NCBI RefSeq assembly: GCF_042788235.1
Contig: NZ_JBHZOL010000004.1
Span: 1 to 64,000 of the forward strand
Source: Sphaerothrix epifaneia
GTDB taxonomy: Bacteria > Cyanobacteriota > Cyanobacteriia > Phormidesmidales > Phormidesmidaceae
Direction of reading: 5' to 3'
Length of the DNA: 64,000 nucleotides
Under the pieces are notes generated by a model. The model was not told where the DNA came from. It did no database searches and was given only the letters and a program-made list of their open reading frames with translations. This document shows, one piece after another, positions 60,102-64,000 of this stretch (its first letter is position 1; the number at the start of each line of letters is the position of its first letter). Made by a program: the position numbers and the translations under genes.

Positions 60102-60491
60102 TTAGCTATAGCTTTGCTTTGCCCAGGCTGACTGGACTAGCGAAGCCAGCACATCTCCACTTAGCGGCTTGACTAAAAAACCATCTAAGCCCGGATTGTC
60201 TTCTCGGTGCAGCCAGCTCGGATCACTAGAGTCAGTTAGCGCCACGATGGTGACGTCAGCCTGACTTTTTGCTTTCCGTCGGAGTTCGTCAATCAATGGC
60301 TGCGACCAGGTTTGGCGGTTACCGCCCAGAATAATCAGGTAGGGAACGGATTGATCAACTTGAGCGATCGCCTGATCAACGGTATCTGCCACACAGACAG
60401 AGCACCTGAGATGCTCTAGTGTTGTTTGAACCAACTGCAAATCTTCACATGGTTGTTCTAAGAGAAGAATGTATCCTTGGGTGCGGTTCAT
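60102..60491 (-). CDS. Degenerate response-regulator receiver domain
   Basis: A 129-residue single-domain protein with a receiver-like pattern: ILLLEQPCEDLQ, YLIILGG, TIVALTDS and GFLVKPLSG. The phosphorylatable Asp is replaced (LIILGGN) and the N-terminal acidic pair is incomplete (LLEQP). The Lys in VKPLSG is kept. It may signal by protein contact rather than phosphorylation. It has no output domain, and no histidine kinase is nearby. Confidence 0.75.
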   Translation of the reverse strand: MNRTQGYILLLEQPCEDLQLVQTTLEHLRCSVCVADTVDQAIAQVDQSVPYLIILGGNRQTWSQPLIDELRRKAKSQADVTIVALTDSSDPSWLHREDNPGLDGFLVKPLSGDVLASLVQSAWAKQSYS

Positions 60492-61051
60492 TTTGAGTCC
60501 AATTCATTAAACACAGCAGCAAAACCCTATCTATCTTGAGTTGACCAGAAATTCTTTAAATTTGTTTTCAATCTCAGCCTTGACTTAAATGTTTCCAAAA
60601 GGGGAAAGAGAGAGCTGCGCTTTTGTCGGTGAGCGGGTAAAACTCAGCTTTAAAGGTGTATTTCGCTGAGCTTTAGGTCAACGGGTAATGCTGCATCAAT
60701 CGCACAGGGCTGTTATCCCATTCTTGAATAAATTTAAGCTCGGTAAAATCAAGTAAACTTTCTTGAAATTTTTCTCCGATGGCGACAGTTAAACCCGTTT
60801 TCCTTTGTATGACAAGGGGTGTAGCTCGCGATCGCGTGAAAAAGATCGATTTCTTCCGAAAGGAAGAAATTCATGAAACTTCTTCACAGATGACTCAGCT
60901 AAAAGTGTCTACTAGCTTGTTGTGGAGCTTTTTAATAGCTGGATTGAGCCAAATACATGTTTAAATCTGAAGATTTTAGTTCTAAAGATTTAAGATGTTG
61001 AGCTACTTAAGCAAGGCTTACTATGACTATTCTTAGTTCTTTTAAAATCAA
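60492..61051. other. Intergenic spacer with small hairpins
   Basis: This 560-bp spacer has no credible ORF; a 61-codon frame at 60779-60964 has no ribosome-binding site or protein-like sequence. Two structures stand out: CTCAGC/GCTGAG around 60653-60677 and a perfect 9-bp stem with a GAAA loop at 60849-60870 (ATTTCTTCC/GGAAGAAAT). No known riboswitch was recognised. Confidence 0.5.
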
Positions 61052-61588
61052 ATGATTAAAAACCATCGATTTCTTTTATCTTTTATGGGGCTGACGATAT
61101 CGTCTCTGTTGCTGAGCTGCGATCGCTTGGCTGAAGACTTTTCAGTTACAACCGATCGCTACGAAGCCAGAGCAATTACCACTTATACCTGGCAAGTGAG
61201 CTATCAAGGACAGGCCGATATTCCTCAAGCCCTACGCCAAGAAAACTTTGAATCGACCTCGCTGGTCAACCGTAACGGCATTGAGCCAGAAGCGGCTGTC
61301 TCTGGCCCAGATGACCAAGGACTGTGGTGGCCAGAGTTGCCGCCGCGGCCCACTGTCGATGTTTTAGAAGCGAGTCAGCGGCAGGGAGAACAGCGCTCTG
61401 ATGCTGAACTGCTAAAGTCTGTCCACTATGAAATTGCCTTTGAGGCGGCAGCAGACTCTCAGCAGACGCTACCTACGAACTACGCTGTCTATCGGCAAGC
61501 GGTCAAAGCGATCGCGGCTGATCAAGCCTTGGTACTCACCCTTGGCCCAAATCAAGCCTCAGTGATTAAAGCCGAACCCACCCCATAA
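61052..61588 (+). CDS. Putative lipoprotein, unknown function
   Basis: A 178-residue protein with a signal peptide ending in the lipobox LLLSC at about 18-22. The mature part is acidic with no motif recognised and ends in a Pro-rich tail. It is convergent with the phosphoketolase-family gene, separated by a shared terminator. Function unknown. Confidence 0.75.
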   Translation: MIKNHRFLLSFMGLTISSLLLSCDRLAEDFSVTTDRYEARAITTYTWQVSYQGQADIPQALRQENFESTSLVNRNGIEPEAAVSGPDDQGLWWPELPPRPTVDVLEASQRQGEQRSDAELLKSVHYEIAFEAAADSQQTLPTNYAVYRQAVKAIAADQALVLTLGPNQASVIKAEPTP

Positions 61589-61592
61589 AAAA

Positions 61593-61612
61593 GGACGCCA
61601 CTAGTGGCGTCC
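61593..61612 (-). terminator. Terminator between convergent genes
   Basis: GGACGCCAC/GTGGCGTCC form a perfect stem whose minus-strand 3' side is followed by a run of six Ts. It therefore ends the phosphoketolase-family transcript and lies right after the lipoprotein stop. Confidence 0.88.
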
Positions 61613-61658
61613 GCTCTCTTATCCGATCCGATATTAATAAGGCTTAGTGAAGGGCTGT

Positions 61659-63884
61659 CTAGCCCAGCAATTCTTGCGATCGCCGGACAAAATTTTCAGC
61701 CGTCAAACCGTTTAGCGCCATCACGTCGGCGGCACTAGCAGCTGTTTCGCCTCGTTTCCAGGCAAACACATCTCTAGGCGACGTGCTACGGAGCATCACA
61801 GGTTCTAGCATTGCACTTGACCCGCCAGTAATTCCTAGCAGCGCATCTCCACCAAAAAGCTGGTTAAATTCGGCGTCGCTTAAAAATTGACCATCCGCCT
61901 CCGAGCAGGTATCCCAAGCGGTGTCGCTAGGGCGATACAGGCGACGGGGGTTGATAATAGCCACAATTCGCGCGCCCAACCCCTGTTGGGCTAGATGGGC
62001 TGCGGCTTCATAAACGGGTAGCAAAGTCATATCGCCAATGACGGCAAAGACAACGGTTTTCTCACCTTCCCAGCTTTGCAGGGTAATGGCTCCTTGTTTT
62101 AGGGCTTGGCGGGTTTGGCTGAGGGTTGTGCGTATGGGTAACGGTGACTTGCTAGCCGTGATGGTAATGCCTTTGTTGCGAGTTGCGATCGCCCATTCGT
62201 AGCAGACTTGAATGCTATTGGCATCTACCGGAAACAGCGGAAACACGTTGCCATTGCGCATCATTGCCGCAAAGTAGTTTTCAATTTCCGGGCGCTGATG
62301 CGTCCAGCCGTTGCGTCCTTGTTCTAAAGCACCCGCTGTAAAAAGCGTTACGGTTGCGGGGGTTGGGCGGCGCAGTTCTGCCATTGCCTGCGTTACGGTT
62401 TGCCAAATGGGCAAGCCATTGATAGCAAACGACTCATAGGAACACCAGAGCGTTCTCGCTCCAAACAGAGCCAAACCCGCTGCCAGCCCAGAACAAGCAT
62501 CTTCGCTGAGGGGTTCATAAACTTGTCCCTGGGGGCCTTGATAGTAGGTGTCATCCACGGTGGGATGAACGATTTTGAGCGCCTGGTTAATATTGTTGAT
62601 GCCAGAAGCAGCGTTGCCATCGGCGTTGGTAACCACAAAGTTGGGATCTTGCTGTCCCACGTAAGCAGCCAAAGTTCCCATAGCGGTAGTTGCTACCTGC
62701 TTTTCACCGAGGCTAAATTCTGTCAGCGGTAAGTCACCCAACTCAGGCAGCGGCAGTTCTTTTTCGGTAACGGCGGTTTGGGCAGCAGGGCCGCCGCCAG
62801 AGCGGGCAAAGTTGGTTCGTACCAGATGCCATGCTTCGGCGGGTAAAGCCCGTTCTTCTAGCGCTGCGACAATGTAGTCTTTTTCGAGGGTGTCGCCAGC
62901 GTAGAGGTTGTGGGCTTGAGCGCCGCGTTTGTGTACCCCCGCGCCTTTGAGTTGTTTGATGATTAAAACGGTGAGGGTACCCGATAGCGCCGATTGAGCA
63001 GCGCGATCGACCGCCGCCAAAACGGCTTGGGTAAATGCTAAGCGCTGCTGTAGCGAAAAAGCCGTGCTATCTACATAATCACCCGATTGATTAGCATCGT
63101 CGTAGTCTTTGGCATCTACTAGGATGACTTGCTCAAAGCCATTGCCGCGCCAGTAAGCCAGCATGTGTTCGTTGGTTTGGGTAGACACCATGCTGTGATG
63201 TTCTTGCGAAAAGCCATTCCAAACCAGAATAGGCAGAAAATTGGTGACTTTAGGGTAGGCGGTATGAAAGTGGCCAAAACTACTCATAACATAGGGTTCA
63301 CCTAGCCCACCGTCACCAATGGTTACCGGAAACAAAACCCCCGGATGCAGCTTAGCTCCGGCCATGGCAAAGTGCTGCCCCTGCCCCAACGGCCCCGCTG
63401 GACTCAGCAACCCTGGAATTTGACCAGAAAGATGCCCTAGCAAACCGTGGGTTTCTCGAAAGCGCTCTCCGAGTTGCTGAACGGTTTCGATGCCCATAGC
63501 TTCTAGGGAGCGATCTAGAAAGACCGTACTGTAAAAACCAGGGGCGTGGTGGCCCACTTCAGTGACAATGTTTTTGTAGCCCAGCATGATCAGCGCAGCA
63601 ATGCCTTCAGCTACGCTGGCAAAGCCGCCGGGGTGCCCAGAGGCTTTAGTGGCCGTGGTTTGTAAAGTCAGGTAGCGCAGAGCATCGGCGGCTAGCAGGG
63701 TTTGATAAACGGCAGCGGCATCAGTGGGGCTAGCAATAGCGGTTTGATTCTCTGCGATCGCAGGTGTTTTACCGTAGATTTCAAAATCGGGCCAGAGGTC
63801 ACCAAAATAGCGAATTCCCTGGCAAAAAGCCGGCAGGGTTGGTGTTGTGCTTGCTGCTGTCATGCTTGAGGTACCCAACTTCAT
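61659..63884 (-). CDS. Phosphoketolase-family ThDP enzyme
   Basis: A 741-residue thiamine-diphosphate enzyme. The N-terminal domain has KASGHPGGFASV, RETHGLLGHLSG and IGDGGLGEP (the ThDP-Mg region). The middle and C-terminal parts have GRNGWTHQRPE and PVDANSI, both phosphoketolase-like, and KSPLPIRTTL. Phosphoketolases split xylulose-5-P or fructose-6-P to acetyl-phosphate. The protein differs from classical Xfp, retaining transketolase-like GHPGG, so the substrate is uncertain. Starts at 63884 or 63863 are both possible. Confidence 0.75.
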   Translation of the reverse strand: MKLGTSSMTAASTTPTLPAFCQGIRYFGDLWPDFEIYGKTPAIAENQTAIASPTDAAAVYQTLLAADALRYLTLQTTATKASGHPGGFASVAEGIAALIMLGYKNIVTEVGHHAPGFYSTVFLDRSLEAMGIETVQQLGERFRETHGLLGHLSGQIPGLLSPAGPLGQGQHFAMAGAKLHPGVLFPVTIGDGGLGEPYVMSSFGHFHTAYPKVTNFLPILVWNGFSQEHHSMVSTQTNEHMLAYWRGNGFEQVILVDAKDYDDANQSGDYVDSTAFSLQQRLAFTQAVLAAVDRAAQSALSGTLTVLIIKQLKGAGVHKRGAQAHNLYAGDTLEKDYIVAALEERALPAEAWHLVRTNFARSGGGPAAQTAVTEKELPLPELGDLPLTEFSLGEKQVATTAMGTLAAYVGQQDPNFVVTNADGNAASGINNINQALKIVHPTVDDTYYQGPQGQVYEPLSEDACSGLAAGLALFGARTLWCSYESFAINGLPIWQTVTQAMAELRRPTPATVTLFTAGALEQGRNGWTHQRPEIENYFAAMMRNGNVFPLFPVDANSIQVCYEWAIATRNKGITITASKSPLPIRTTLSQTRQALKQGAITLQSWEGEKTVVFAVIGDMTLLPVYEAAAHLAQQGLGARIVAIINPRRLYRPSDTAWDTCSEADGQFLSDAEFNQLFGGDALLGITGGSSAMLEPVMLRSTSPRDVFAWKRGETAASAADVMALNGLTAENFVRRSQELLG

Positions 63885-64000
63885 CAAGAGTGCAATATTC
63901 AGTTGTAGATAAACGCTTAAGTAAAGCGTCTACTTAATAATTGCTTAACACTCTCATACTACAGGGGAATGCTAGACAGCCAGCATTCCCAACATAGAAA

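Noticed and set aside
60779..60964. 61-codon ORF
   Set aside because: No Shine-Dalgarno, no conserved pattern, includes a perfect hairpin.

Overview
The window comes from a cyanobacterial chromosome. Diagnostic genes are Psb28 (photosystem II assembly), plant-type [2Fe-2S] ferredoxin, Rubisco activase with a Rubisco-small-subunit-like tail, phycobilin-type biliverdin reductase BvdR, D-glycerate 3-kinase of photorespiration, a cyanobacterial group 1 sigma factor and several cyanobacteria-restricted families (DUF1824, DUF3352, pentapeptide proteins). The HIP1 octamer GCGATCGC is scattered through genes and spacers. Gene order and repeat content fit a Leptolyngbya/Nodosilinea-like filamentous lineage, but the genus is inference.

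Layout. 0-9 kb: envelope and secreted proteins (lipoprotein, two pentapeptide-repeat proteins, a GH5 glycosidase), Fe-superoxide dismutase and small hypotheticals. 9-12.5 kb: Psb28-MoaB, a Kef-type antiporter, ferredoxin. 13-18 kb: bvdR-larE, glucokinase, YebC, DUF1824, RadC. 18-21 kb (minus strand): a tight cluster reading M23 peptidase, bactofilin, chorismate synthase, cupin, small protein. 21-28 kb: MBL-fold protein and a type I secretion pair (CNBD-ABC exporter plus HlyD adaptor). 28-33 kb: Rubisco activase, a second Kef-type antiporter and an Mn2+ exporter of the Mnx/GDT1 family with a clear manganese (yybP-ykoY) riboswitch in its leader. 33-42.5 kb: queDE, a DNA glycosylase, a TetR-EmrA-EmrB efflux operon, a RecB-like nuclease, NUDIX, PlsC, TadA and a His-box hydroxylase. 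42.7-47.6 kb: tRNA-Gln and a branched-chain amino-acid-type ABC operon in which permease LivM and both ATPases (LivG, LivF) are fused in one 821-residue protein. 48-53.7 kb: STAS protein, glycerate kinase, DUF3352, LexA with its own LexA box, SigA.

53.9-59.9 kb is an accessory region: an IS110-type (DEDD) transposase flanked by strongly structured DNA, several unrecognised genes, an armless tRNA-like sequence, a 93-bp-period internal repeat, and a tyrosine recombinase whose last 27 codons, including the nucleophilic Tyr, are in another frame. The window ends with a degenerate receiver protein, a lipoprotein and a phosphoketolase-family enzyme.

Two dispersed noncoding repeat families run through the intergenic spaces. 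Family A (about 90 bp, nine copies) is always between genes. Family B is MITE-like (141-165 bp, GATGTTTG-type terminal inverted repeats, TA target duplication, three copies). One B copy has landed inside an A copy, which gives direct sequence evidence of transposition and of relative age.
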